Source of the DNA: Thermoplasmata archaeon
GTDB lineage: Archaea; Thermoplasmatota; Thermoplasmata; Thermoplasmatales; Thermoplasmataceae
Assembly: GCA_021793945.1 (NCBI GenBank)
Contig: JAJYRT010000043.1
Span: 1-13,067, forward strand
DNA length: 13,067 bases
Direction: 5' to 3'
Both the position numbers and the translations under genes were made by a program. Shown here one piece after another: positions 1 through 6,982 of the stretch (position 1 is its first letter; the number at the start of each line of letters is the position of its first letter). The notes beneath the pieces were generated by a model. The model was not told the origin of the DNA and searched no databases. It saw only the letters and a program-made list of their open reading frames with translations.

Positions 1-200
1 GGATCGCAGGCGAAATTCTGCTTTACCGGGAAAATAACGCACGCCTGAAAATTGAAATATCCGCGCTGGAAAAGAAGGTGGACAGGAAGAAGCAGGAATT
101 CCTCGACATTGAAAGCGACATGGAGGAGTCTGACAGCATTTTTGAAATTCTCGCGGATAAACAGAGGAGAATGGGAATTGAACCTCCAGAAAGAGATTAA
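1..200 (+). CDS. 3' end of a coiled-coil protein, family not recognised (partial)
   Basis: This is the C-terminal 65 residues of a gene whose start lies outside the window; the frame is open from base 3 and ends in TAA at 198-200. The residues are dominated by K, E, R, D and L in a heptad-like pattern (for example ALEKKVDRKKQEF and DIESDMEESDSIFEILADK), so a long charged coiled coil is likely. The tail ends in IEPPERD. No catalytic motif is visible and I do not recognise the family; coiled-coil fragments like this also occur in SMC-like, prefoldin-like and structural proteins. The next gene starts right behind it or overlaps it, which suggests co-translation. The frame is convincing because it is open from the window edge, has a plausible composition, and stops exactly where the next small gene begins. 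Confidence 0.7.
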   Translation, partial: IAGEILLYRENNARLKIEISALEKKVDRKKQEFLDIESDMEESDSIFEILADKQRRMGIEPPERD

Positions 201-207
201 CAAGGTA

Positions 208-525
208 ATGAACCTGAGTCCGCAGGAGATGGATGACCTGGTTGCCAGTGCGGAGGAGTTCGAGCCCATGGTGAAAGAACTGATGAAGGAGTACAAGCAG
301 TTCTCGGACATGATGGCACGAAAGTCGAGGCTTTCATTGCTCGAATCAAACTACGACTACCTGATCTTCAGGGCGAAATTTGAGATGCGGAAGAATTTCA
401 TTGCCATTCGGGAAATGGTAAAGAACCTGGAAAGTGATGATCGCGCAGCGGTGAAAGAATCGCTGGATAGAATTGCAGAACTTGAGGAGTTATATGGAAC
501 AGAAAGCGATCAGTTTAAGGTATAA
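208..525 (+). CDS. Small helical hypothetical protein following the coiled-coil gene
   Basis: A soluble, highly charged protein of about 105 residues, predicted to be almost entirely helical, with no transmembrane segment, no cysteine pairs and no motif I recognise. It begins MNLSPQEMDDL and ends GTESDQFKV. The frame is open back to an ATG at base 52, but that start would overlap the upstream coiled-coil gene by about 150 bases and add an Arg/Trp-rich stretch unlike the rest. Two starts are realistic: ATG at 208, or TTG at 178, which has GAGGAG at 164-169 eight bases upstream and would add LNLQKEINKV while overlapping the upstream gene by 23 bases. Either way it forms a two-gene unit with the preceding frame and may be its partner. 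Function unknown. Confidence 0.65.
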   Translation: MNLSPQEMDDLVASAEEFEPMVKELMKEYKQFSDMMARKSRLSLLESNYDYLIFRAKFEMRKNFIAIREMVKNLESDDRAAVKESLDRIAELEELYGTESDQFKV

Positions 526-723
526 TAACGAGCTCCTCATTCCGTGAAAACATCACACTGAAACACAGCCTAACAATGCCTTGCATCAGCACATGCCAGA
601 TAATTCGGGACATGGTTCTGCGTTTGGTACCTGTCTGTGCACTTTTTCCGCTGGCATTTTCTTAGTAATGTTAGCATTCGTTCCAGTCTATGGGAACATA
701 ACTATCAAATATGTGCTAAACAA

Positions 724-760
724 CTATTTAAAGCTAACGTATCATGACACTCATATATAT
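724..760 (+). promoter_or_regulatory. Two candidate TATA boxes for the dsrE-tusA operon
   Basis: CTATTTAAAG at 724-733 and CATATATAT at 752-760 both resemble archaeal TATA boxes. They would place transcription starts near 755 and near 782. Either gives a short leader that still carries the GGTGAT ribosome binding site at 798-803 in front of the ATG at 807. I cannot tell which is used. Confidence 0.45.
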
Positions 761-797
761 GGCTAATCTTTATTATTGTCACAGGGAATCATTATCT

Positions 798-803
798 GGT
801 GAT
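798..803 (+). promoter_or_regulatory. Ribosome binding site fixing the DsrE-family start
   Basis: GGTGAT is complementary to the archaeal 16S rRNA 3' end and lies three bases before the ATG at 807. This argues for the 137-residue product rather than the in-frame ATG at 744. The 14-base string GGTGATCAAATGAC at 798-811 recurs exactly at 1221-1234 before the tusA-like gene. Confidence 0.75.
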
Positions 804-806
804 CAA

Positions 807-1220
807 ATGACCGAAAAGTTATCTCTATTGCTGGTGTCCGGTACTGCGGACAAGCTTATGGCTGGGGCTATAATCGCCTCCGGTGCGATTGCAAACGACA
901 TGGATGTGGATATATTCGTGAGTTTTTGGGGTCTCATGGAGTTCAAGAAAGGTACTACGAGCAAATTGAAACTCAGTTACGACGGAAAGGACATAGAAAA
1001 GGAAGTAATGCAGAAAATGGCACAAAAAAAGATCCCGTCATGGATAGAAATGATTAAGCAGGCGAAGGAAGTCGGAAATGTAAAAATATATGCATGTGCT
1101 ATGTTTGCTGATCTTATGGACATAAAGAAGGATGATCTTGATCCGGTGGTTGATGAGATCCTGGGAGTGTCACAGTTTGTTTCCATGGCCAAGGAATCCA
1201 AGATGACACTATTTATCTAA
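807..1220 (+). CDS. DsrE/DsrE2-family sulfur-trafficking protein
   Basis: A 137-residue soluble protein of the DsrE/DsrF/DrsH superfamily, which carries sulfane sulfur as a cysteine persulfide during sulfur oxidation or sulfur transfer. Visible family features are the N-terminal beta-strand and loop LLLVSGTADK (7-16), the FVSFWGL strand (37-43) typical of the DsrE2 branch, and the YACAMFADLMDIKKDDL block (95-111). That block contains Cys97, the only cysteine and therefore the expected persulfide carrier. The usual membrane helix of some DsrE2 proteins is absent. The ATG at 807 is chosen because GGTGAT sits just upstream. The gene is the first of four packed genes and is followed after nine bases by a TusA-like carrier, the common DsrE2-TusA pairing. 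Which partner donates sulfur is inference. Confidence 0.85.
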   Translation: MTEKLSLLLVSGTADKLMAGAIIASGAIANDMDVDIFVSFWGLMEFKKGTTSKLKLSYDGKDIEKEVMQKMAQKKIPSWIEMIKQAKEVGNVKIYACAMFADLMDIKKDDLDPVVDEILGVSQFVSMAKESKMTLFI

Positions 1221-1229
1221 GGTGATCAA

Positions 1230-1472
1230 ATGACAGAGGAAGTAAAGCCTACAAAAATAATAGACGCAAGAGGTAGTTATTGCCCTGGGCCTTTAATGGA
1301 ACTTATAAAAACATACAAGCAATCCAAGGTTGGAGATATTATTTCCCTATATTCTGCGGATAGTGGTACAAAGGTTGATGCGCCAGCATGGGTAAAAAAG
1401 AGTGGAAACGAGCTCATTGGAGTATACGATCGGGATGGCTACTTTGAGATAGTCATCAGGAAAATAAGGTAG
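1230..1472 (+). CDS. tusA: TusA/SirA-like sulfur carrier protein
   Basis: An 80-residue protein of the TusA family, small two-layer proteins that hold sulfur on one cysteine and pass it between enzymes by persulfide exchange. The signature is clear: [15 protein letters not shown] at 11-25 with the active Cys18 in the CPGP box, then [20 protein letters not shown], matching the family's second conserved stretch (D-S followed by D-x-PAW). Length and fold pattern are normal. GGTGAT at 1221-1226 precedes the ATG. It lies nine bases after the DsrE-family gene and ten before the flavoprotein gene, so it is probably co-transcribed with both and the three likely work on the same sulfane-sulfur pool. 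Whether it serves sulfur oxidation or tRNA thiolation cannot be seen, but the neighbours favour sulfur metabolism. The symbol is by family only. Confidence 0.9.
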   Translation: MTEEVKPTKIIDARGSYCPGPLMELIKTYKQSKVGDIISLYSADSGTKVDAPAWVKKSGNELIGVYDRDGYFEIVIRKIR

Positions 1473-1481
1473 TGTCCTCCG

Positions 1482-2624
1482 ATGTCGAATATGAAAAGGG
1501 CATTGATACTCGGTGATGGCGCCGCTGGGACAATAATTTCCAATAAACTTCGCTTGCTGACAGACAGGAACGATTTGGAGGTGGTGGTGATTGGTAACTC
1601 AACAAAACATTATTTCAAGCCCGATGGCGTCCAGATACCATTCAGTCTGAAACAGTACAAGAAAAGTGTAAAACCCACAGAATTCCTGTTCAATTCAGGA
1701 GTTCAGTATATTCCAGGTGAAGTAACAAGAATAGATGTCGATCAGAGATTTGTTACACTTAAATCAGGAAAATCGTATAGCTATGATTATCTTATTATTG
1801 CCACCGGAGACAGGTTTGCACCGGAGGAGATTGAAGGGTACGAAGGTGAGGCGAAACATTTTTACAGCCTTCAAAACGCTCTTGAGCTGAGAGAGGATCT
1901 CGCAGGATTCAATGGCGGGGATATTGTAGTTGGACAAGCCAGCATCCCGATACAGTGCCCTCCCGCTCCATACGAATTCACATTCCTGTTAGACCAGTAC
2001 CTTAAGGATAGAGGGATAAGGGAAAAGACAAACATCCATTACATTTATCCTTTAAATCGTGTGTTCACCATTCAAAATGTTTCAACGTATATTGAGAAAT
2101 TATTCGAAGAAAGGGGAATAATTACACACACGATGTTTAATGTCGATAAGATCGACTCAAAGAACAAGAAAGTCGAATCACTTGAAGGTGAATCGGTGAA
2201 CTACAATCTTCTGGTTCTTGTTCCACCGCACAAGGGACAGAAGGTTATTACACAGTCCGGGCTGGCAGGAGATTCTGGTTATGTCGATGTCGACAGGCAC
2301 AAATTAACATACGGAAAGTATGACGATGTATTCGTTATCGGCGATGCAACGAATCTCCCCATATCAAAAGCAGGAGCCACGGCGCATTTCCAGTCTGAAT
2401 ATCTTTCACACATCATCGCGCACGATGTGAACGGAGCGGTTTATGAGAATGAATACAAGGGAGAAGTAGCTTGCACAACTGTTACCGGGGGGGAAAGGGC
2501 AATCACTCTCTTCTTCAGCTATGAAAAACCACCGAGAGCAAGTTTTCAGAGCAAGACTGACTTTCTGTTGAAATGGACATCTTCCGATACATATTTCTCG
2601 GGAATGTTGCGAGGCATAATGTGA
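1482..2624 (+). CDS. FAD-dependent oxidoreductase, sulfide:quinone reductase-like
   Basis: A 380-residue flavoprotein of the two-dinucleotide-binding-domain class, closest in pattern to sulfide:quinone oxidoreductases, which oxidise sulfide to sulfane sulfur at a cysteine-flavin site. Seen: the N-terminal Rossmann motif LILGDGAAGT (8-17), the DYLIIATGDRF motif (102-112), a family-typical IQCPPAPYEF block with Cys159 (157-166), the C-terminal FAD contact VFVIGDATNLPISKAGATAHFQ (starting 284), and Cys331. Cys159 and Cys331 correspond in position to the redox-active pair of SQRs. The third cysteine found near residue 129 in Acidianus-type SQR is missing, so the enzyme may belong to another SQR type or handle a different sulfur compound. 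The C-terminus (KWTSSDTYFSGMLRG) is amphipathic and could seat it on the membrane. The start at 1482 has GGTAGTG at 1468-1474; ATG 1491 is an alternative. Confidence 0.85.
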   Translation: MSNMKRALILGDGAAGTIISNKLRLLTDRNDLEVVVIGNSTKHYFKPDGVQIPFSLKQYKKSVKPTEFLFNSGVQYIPGEVTRIDVDQRFVTLKSGKSYSYDYLIIATGDRFAPEEIEGYEGEAKHFYSLQNALELREDLAGFNGGDIVVGQASIPIQCPPAPYEFTFLLDQYLKDRGIREKTNIHYIYPLNRVFTIQNVSTYIEKLFEERGIITHTMFNVDKIDSKNKKVESLEGESVNYNLLVLVPPHKGQKVITQSGLAGDSGYVDVDRHKLTYGKYDDVFVIGDATNLPISKAGATAHFQSEYLSHIIAHDVNGAVYENEYKGEVACTTVTGGERAITLFFSYEKPPRASFQSKTDFLLKWTSSDTYFSGMLRGIM

Positions 2625-2633
2625 GGTGTTATG

Positions 2634-3092
2634 ATGGATCAAGATAATGACAGTATGGAACCATTAATCAGGGAATTACTGGAAGACAGGGACTTCCTGG
2701 AATCGCTGCTAAACATTGTGAAGCGAATGAAGGAAGCGGGGATAGTCAATCTGGTAAATAACATAGCAACAGATTATCTTCCGACGGACATAGAATTCTT
2801 GGGAAAATTTTTTGCCTCCAAGGAATTTGTTTACGGTGCCTTGAAGGCTGCGAACTCTGGAGTGAGCTTTCTTCACGCGTTTTCCGACGAACAGACATCG
2901 GATCTTTTCAAGGCGATTATGTTCAACATCCCAGATGCGACAGATGCCATGGTGAACGCAGCAAAAAACCCGGAGAGGATGTCGATGATGCGGCTATTCT
3001 CCATGATGAAGGACCCCGATATAGCTGCAGGAATGAGCGTAATGATCAGTTTCCTCAAGTTCATAGGCACGGTTGCAAAAAAGGTAGGTTAA
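2634..3092 (+). CDS. DUF1641 family protein
   Basis: A helical protein of about 152 residues fitting the DUF1641 family, whose members are often encoded next to SQR-like flavoproteins or formate dehydrogenases and have no established biochemical role. The visible pattern is an acidic N-terminus (PLIRELLEDRDFLESLLNIV), a central FLGKFFASKEFVYGALKAAN stretch, and a C-terminal segment of MMKDPDIAAGM followed by a hydrophobic helix (SVMISFLKFIGTVAKK). GAGGTG at 2623-2628 overlaps the flavoprotein stop and is spaced five bases from ATG 2634 but only two from ATG 2631, so 2634 is preferred. It is the last gene of the sulfur operon and is convergent with gcvPB, leaving 19 bases between them. A role as accessory or membrane-anchoring subunit of the flavoprotein is inference. 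Confidence 0.8.
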   Translation: MDQDNDSMEPLIRELLEDRDFLESLLNIVKRMKEAGIVNLVNNIATDYLPTDIEFLGKFFASKEFVYGALKAANSGVSFLHAFSDEQTSDLFKAIMFNIPDATDAMVNAAKNPERMSMMRLFSMMKDPDIAAGMSVMISFLKFIGTVAKKVG

Positions 3093-3111
3093 TTCTTAGA
3101 AAATTGCAAAT

Positions 3112-4557
3112 TTATTTTTTCATAGCGGACCAGGTTAATATCTGGTCCCTGGCAGCCTTTATCTCATCTATCCTACCCACTGACAGGTTGACGGGCCTCT
3201 GATGAAGATCCTCGTGGCCGGCCTTAAGCGACCCTATGACAGCATCGCAGAATGCATCAAGGTCATCCCTGTTGACCGTCTCAGTTGGCTCAATCATAAG
3301 CGCCTCCTTCACGATTAGAGGGAAGTATATCGTTGGAGCGTGAACTCCGTTGTCTATGAGGTATTTCGCAATGTCCAGTGCTCTCTCTCCCGTATTTGAC
3401 GAAGACAGGACAACCTCATGCTTCTTGACACCTCCATATGGATCGGAAAGGTATTTTGACAGTCTCTTGGAAACGTAGTTTGTGTTGAGCACGGCCTTGC
3501 GCGAATTCGCTTCCAGCCCGTCAGATCCGTGATAGGTTATGTAAGCCCAGGCCCTTAGAAGCACCCCGAATGCGCCGTAGTAAGGCGACACCCTTCCCAC
3601 ACTCTTGTCCGAGGAGAAATCCTCAAAATATTTCTTGCCGTCGAAGCCTATCCTTGGTATCGGCAGGTACTTTTCCAGCCTTTTCTTGACCGCAACGGGT
3701 CCAGCTCCTGGGCCACCGCCGCCATGAGGTGTTGCAAAGGTCTTGTGCAGATTGAAGTGCACTATGTCGAAGCCCATTATGCCCGGCGAAGTTATCCCGA
3801 GGATTGCGTTGAAATTAGCCCCGTCGTAATAAAGGAGTGCGCCTGCATCGTGCACAAGTTTCGCTATTTCAACAACATTCCTCTCGAAGAGTCCCAGGGT
3901 GCTCGGATTGGTGATCATCAGGGCAGCAGTCTTCTCGCTAAGAGCGGATTTGAGGGCATCTATGTCCACCATTCCCGTGCTGTCCGACGGAACCTCAACG
4001 ACGTCGAATCCACCCATTGCTGCAGATGCCGGGTTGGTTCCGTGTGCCGAATCCGGCACTATGATCTCGCGCCGCTTATCCAGCTGGCCGGTGTCCTCAA
4101 GGTAGTTCCTGACAATCAGGATACCGGTGAATTCACCATGCGCTCCCGCAAGAGGCTGCAGCGTCACAGCATCCATGTCGGATATCTTCTTCAGGTATTC
4201 CTGCAGTTCGTACATTATCCTGAGGGAACCCTGCACGCTGTATTCCGGCTGGAGCGGGTGCATTTCAGCGAACTGCTCCATGGAAACAATCTTGTCAGCA
4301 TATTTCGGGTTGTATTTCATGGTGCATGAACCGAGAGGGTATATGCCAAGGTCGACACTGTAATTCATCTGCGAGAGCCTGGTGAAATGCCTTACGGCAT
4401 CATATTCAGCAACGCTTGGAAGCGGAAGTTCCTTGCGTGCCATCCCAGCAGGCAGGAGTTTTTCAGCTGCGCTTCCATCTCCCGGAATCTTGAAAGTGCT
4501 GCCCGACCTGAACTCATTCAGCAGCCTCTCATCATAAGTAGCCTGATGATAGCTCAT
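3112..4557 (-). CDS. gcvPB: Glycine dehydrogenase (decarboxylating) subunit 2
   Basis: The PLP-bearing subunit of the heterotetrameric P-protein of the glycine cleavage system, which decarboxylates glycine and passes the aminomethyl group to lipoyl-GcvH. At 481 residues it has the normal length of archaeal and thermophile GcvPB. Motifs seen: GSCTMKYNP (76-84), LQPLAGAHGEFTG (133-145), DSAHGTNPASAAMGG (169-183), YYDGANFNAI (243-252), and the PLP-lysine motif NLHKTFATPHGGGGPGAGP with Lys272 as the Schiff-base lysine. The C-terminal region IYFPLIVKEALMIEPTET (starting about residue 409) is also family-typical. Its ATG overlaps the gcvPA stop as ATGA, indicating translational coupling. GcvT, GcvH and dihydrolipoamide dehydrogenase are not in the window, so they must be encoded elsewhere. 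Confidence 0.97.
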   Translation of the reverse strand: MSYHQATYDERLLNEFRSGSTFKIPGDGSAAEKLLPAGMARKELPLPSVAEYDAVRHFTRLSQMNYSVDLGIYPLGSCTMKYNPKYADKIVSMEQFAEMHPLQPEYSVQGSLRIMYELQEYLKKISDMDAVTLQPLAGAHGEFTGILIVRNYLEDTGQLDKRREIIVPDSAHGTNPASAAMGGFDVVEVPSDSTGMVDIDALKSALSEKTAALMITNPSTLGLFERNVVEIAKLVHDAGALLYYDGANFNAILGITSPGIMGFDIVHFNLHKTFATPHGGGGPGAGPVAVKKRLEKYLPIPRIGFDGKKYFEDFSSDKSVGRVSPYYGAFGVLLRAWAYITYHGSDGLEANSRKAVLNTNYVSKRLSKYLSDPYGGVKKHEVVLSSSNTGERALDIAKYLIDNGVHAPTIYFPLIVKEALMIEPTETVNRDDLDAFCDAVIGSLKAGHEDLHQRPVNLSVGRIDEIKAARDQILTWSAMKK

Positions 4558-5885
4558 CTGATCGCCCCCAGCGAATCTGCCAGGAATCTGATGTTGCTGT
4601 CCGAAATTTTCTCTGTTACCGAAAAGAAACCCGTTTCAGCAAAACCTTCCAGGCCGGGGAACAGGCCGGAAGAGGGGATCGGTCCAAGTATGCCCTTTTC
4701 AAAGAGTGCCCTCTGGATATTTGCAGGGTCGCCTGGCATCCTTACAAGTACGTCCGAGAATGAGGTTCCGGAAAGAAACTTGGCATCATAGCCCCTGACT
4801 GACGATACGGCATCTTTCAGTTTTTTTGCCTGTGAAATGGTCACGCTTGCTATCTTCCTGAGCCCTTCAGGGCCAACAACGGACAGATAGACGGCAGATG
4901 CCAGTGCCATCAGAGCCTGGTTTGTGCAGATGTTGCTCATGGCCTTCTCCCGCCTTATGTGCTGCTCCCTGGTCTGTATAGTCATTACGAAGGCACGCTT
5001 ACCCTTTGAGTCGCTGGTAAGCCCGATTATCCTGCCGGGGGACTTCCTCAGGTACTCCTTCCTGAAGCTGAAAAGTCCGAGAAGGGGACCGCCGAACTCC
5101 CTGTGTATACCCAGCTGCTGCCCCTCGGACACGGAGATGTCAGCACCATATGATCCGGGAGGGACAACAACCCCCAGCGAAACAGGGTCAACGTAGGTGA
5201 TCAGAAGAGCATCTCCCTTAATTTCCTGTACCTTCAGGACGTTGGGATCTATGATTCCGAAGGAATTCGGATTCTCACAGATTATGGCTGACGTATTTGC
5301 CGAGATTTTCGAGGCCAGATCCTCGAGGTCAAGGTAGCCCGTGCTCCTGTCAAAGGAATAGCTTATAAATTTAAGGTTCAGCCCGGACGAGTAACTGTGA
5401 ATCACATCCATTTTCGACCTGTATATATTTTCTGGAACGAGAATCTCCGTTTTCTCGTTGATCCTGTGCGCCATTCTTACTGCCTCGCCGAGAGCTGTTG
5501 CACCATCATAGATGGAAGAGTTTGTCATGTCCATCCCGGTCAAGTCGGAAATGAGGCTCTGGTACTCAAACAGCGACTGGAGCATCCCCTGGGAGAACTC
5601 CGCCTGGTATGGCGTGTAGGATGTTATGAATTCCGACCTGCCTATTATGGAATCCACTGCCGACGGAATAATCCGGTCGTATATTCCGCAGCCCATAAAG
5701 TTTGCATAGTTGTAGCCGGTATTTGCGGATCCAATTTCTTCCGCAAGCCTCACAACCTCATACTCGCTTATTCCCCTGCTTATGGGAATTCCCTTCTTCC
5801 TTATGGATGAAGGTATGTCGGAAAACAGTTCTTCATCACTTTTAATTCCAATAAAATCCATCATCGCTGAGTTGTCATCAGGCAA
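4554..5885 (-). CDS. gcvPA: Glycine dehydrogenase (decarboxylating) subunit 1
   Basis: The other half of the split P-protein; it packs with the PLP subunit to form the active site. At 443 residues it has the usual length. Family motifs: NFMGCGIYDRIIPS (62-75), TSYTPYQAEFSQGMLQSLFEYQ (starting 88), SSIYDGATALGEA (about 123-135), ENPNSFGIIDP, the glycine-rich EFGGPLLGLFSFR, and SNICTNQALMALASAVYLS. The C-terminus (SVTEKISDSNIRFLADSLG) is complete. The start is uncertain: the first codon here is TTG at 5885, preceded by GGGGTAG at 5892-5898 with good spacing, while ATG at 5864 would remove seven residues and lacks an obvious ribosome binding site. It leads the gcvPA-gcvPB operon and diverges from the mevalonate 3-kinase gene. 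Confidence 0.96.
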   Translation of the reverse strand: MPDDNSAMMDFIGIKSDEELFSDIPSSIRKKGIPISRGISEYEVVRLAEEIGSANTGYNYANFMGCGIYDRIIPSAVDSIIGRSEFITSYTPYQAEFSQGMLQSLFEYQSLISDLTGMDMTNSSIYDGATALGEAVRMAHRINEKTEILVPENIYRSKMDVIHSYSSGLNLKFISYSFDRSTGYLDLEDLASKISANTSAIICENPNSFGIIDPNVLKVQEIKGDALLITYVDPVSLGVVVPPGSYGADISVSEGQQLGIHREFGGPLLGLFSFRKEYLRKSPGRIIGLTSDSKGKRAFVMTIQTREQHIRREKAMSNICTNQALMALASAVYLSVVGPEGLRKIASVTISQAKKLKDAVSSVRGYDAKFLSGTSFSDVLVRMPGDPANIQRALFEKGILGPIPSSGLFPGLEGFAETGFFSVTEKISDSNIRFLADSLGAIR

Positions 5886-5917
5886 AAATATCTACCCCGC
5901 GGGTGACATCGTGGGTG

Positions 5918-5927
5918 TTTATTTTAG
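5918..5927 (-). promoter_or_regulatory. TATA box for the gcvPA-gcvPB operon
   Basis: On the minus strand CTAAAATAAA lies upstream of gcvPA. A start about 25 bases downstream would fall near 5897, giving a leader of about a dozen bases before the TTG at 5885 or about 33 before ATG 5864. Confidence 0.5.
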
Positions 5928-5960
5928 GTTTGTCCGTAAAAATTGAGTACCGATCGGAGA

Positions 5961-5970
5961 AAAATAAATT
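5961..5970 (+). promoter_or_regulatory. TATA box for a leaderless mevalonate 3-kinase transcript
   Basis: AAAATAAATT is centred about 27 bases before the ATG at 5993, the spacing expected when transcription begins at or next to the start codon. This decides the start: the frame is open back to 5903, but that upstream part contains the promoter itself. Confidence 0.6.
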
Positions 5971-5992
5971 AAGGCATAGTTATAACCAGACA

Positions 5993-6976
5993 ATGGAAAA
6001 CGAGATCCGGGAAAGAGTAGCCTCCTCATCTTTCGCTTACCCTACAATGGGAATAATCCTGCTCGGCGGCATCTCGGACAGGATGCACAGATATCCATTG
6101 CACACCTCTGCCGGAATAGCATACACTGGCATAGAGGAGAAGATACGCGTTGAAACAGAATTTCTCGTGCGTGAAGGGAAACAGTCTGGCTATCTGAACG
6201 GAGTTGAGCTTCCCGCTGCAAGTGACAACAGATCACCGTTCTCAATAATAAACCGCTATTCCGAATTGCTGTCAAAAAAACTCCAGATGGGTAAGAATGA
6301 AAAAATTTCCTTTTCCTCCATAAACAGGTCAATTATATCCGGGAGTTCCGATGGAGCTGCTGCAGCTGTTGGAAAATGCCTGGAAGACATCATACCTTAC
6401 GAAGTGTCGATCTACGATATTGAGAACGAACTTCGTGTGATTTCGGAGAGCGTGGGGCGAAGCATCTACGGAGGGCTTACAATAACCGATGGACGAGGCG
6501 GTCCGGTATTCACAGAGAAGCTCCTCGACGAATCCGCATTCAGGGACTACGCCATAGTCGGCTGCAAATTCTCTTCAAGCAGGCATCCTTCAGATGATAT
6601 ACACGAAAACGTAGTGAAAAGCCCCGCATACCGGGGCAGGATCTCTGATGCAGAGGTAAAGGGAAAAGAACTGAGGGCACTCGCGGAGGATCGGGATATA
6701 AAGGGGATATTCGATCTTGCGATGAAAGATACCGAGCAGTACCACAGTCTTATAGAGAGTGTCGGGGTAAATGTAATAACTCCTGAAATGAGGGCGTTCA
6801 TTGATGAAATAACGAATCTACGCAGGGAAACGTGGGCCAGTTATATAGTGACTGGCGGGACCAACGTATTTGTCCCGGTGGAAAAGAAGAACATAAGGGA
6901 AGTCGTTAACCTCGCCAGCAAACTGAAGATAGAAGTAGTTCCGCTAAAGGTTTCCGGCGGGGCTTCCACGTTTTAG
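5993..6976 (+). CDS. Mevalonate 3-kinase (Thermoplasma-type mevalonate pathway)
   Basis: A 327-residue GHMP-superfamily protein related to diphosphomevalonate decarboxylase. In Thermoplasma, enzymes of this branch phosphorylate mevalonate at the 3-hydroxyl, the entry step of a modified route to isopentenyl phosphate for archaeal lipids. Features seen: AYPTMGIILLGG (15-26) with Leu at the position where true decarboxylases have the catalytic lysine, PLHTSAGIAYT (35-45), the GHMP ATP loop SGSSDGAAAAVG (116-127), ENELRVISESVGRSIYGGLT (144-163), HPSDDIHENVV (198-208), IKGIFDLAMKDTEQYHS, and YIVTGGTNVFV near the C-terminus. These blocks agree with what I recall of Ta1305. The paralogous bisphosphomevalonate decarboxylase is the main alternative. 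It diverges from gcvPA and ends six bases before the convergent signal peptidase gene. Confidence 0.85.
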   Translation: MENEIRERVASSSFAYPTMGIILLGGISDRMHRYPLHTSAGIAYTGIEEKIRVETEFLVREGKQSGYLNGVELPAASDNRSPFSIINRYSELLSKKLQMGKNEKISFSSINRSIISGSSDGAAAAVGKCLEDIIPYEVSIYDIENELRVISESVGRSIYGGLTITDGRGGPVFTEKLLDESAFRDYAIVGCKFSSSRHPSDDIHENVVKSPAYRGRISDAEVKGKELRALAEDRDIKGIFDLAMKDTEQYHSLIESVGVNVITPEMRAFIDEITNLRRETWASYIVTGGTNVFVPVEKKNIREVVNLASKLKIEVVPLKVSGGASTF

Positions 6977-6982
6977 TTCAAG

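Larger units (their letters stand above)
526..806. other. Intergenic region upstream of the sulfur operon
   Basis: About 280 bases between the end of the helical gene and the DsrE-family start. It holds a short T-run near 641 that could end the upstream transcript, and two TATA-like elements near its right end. The only long frame (581-766, 61 codons) has no ribosome binding site and runs through the promoter region, so I do not call it. I see no RNA gene, repeat or conserved structure here. Confidence 0.5.

Noticed and set aside
52..207. Long N-terminal extension of the second gene from ATG 52
   Set aside because: It overlaps the upstream coiled-coil frame, which is open from the window edge, and its Arg/Trp-rich translation does not resemble the rest of the protein.
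581..766. A 61-codon frame with a hydrophobic segment before the sulfur operon
   Set aside because: It has no ribosome binding site and runs over both candidate TATA boxes.
3724..4329. A 201-codon plus-strand frame antisense to gcvPB
   Set aside because: It lies entirely opposite a textbook GcvPB sequence with all motifs, has no ribosome binding site and a His/Cys/Arg-rich composition typical of antisense shadows.
5903..5992. Upstream ATG giving a 357-residue mevalonate 3-kinase
   Set aside because: The extra 30 codons cover the TATA boxes of both divergent genes and are not needed for the family's fold.
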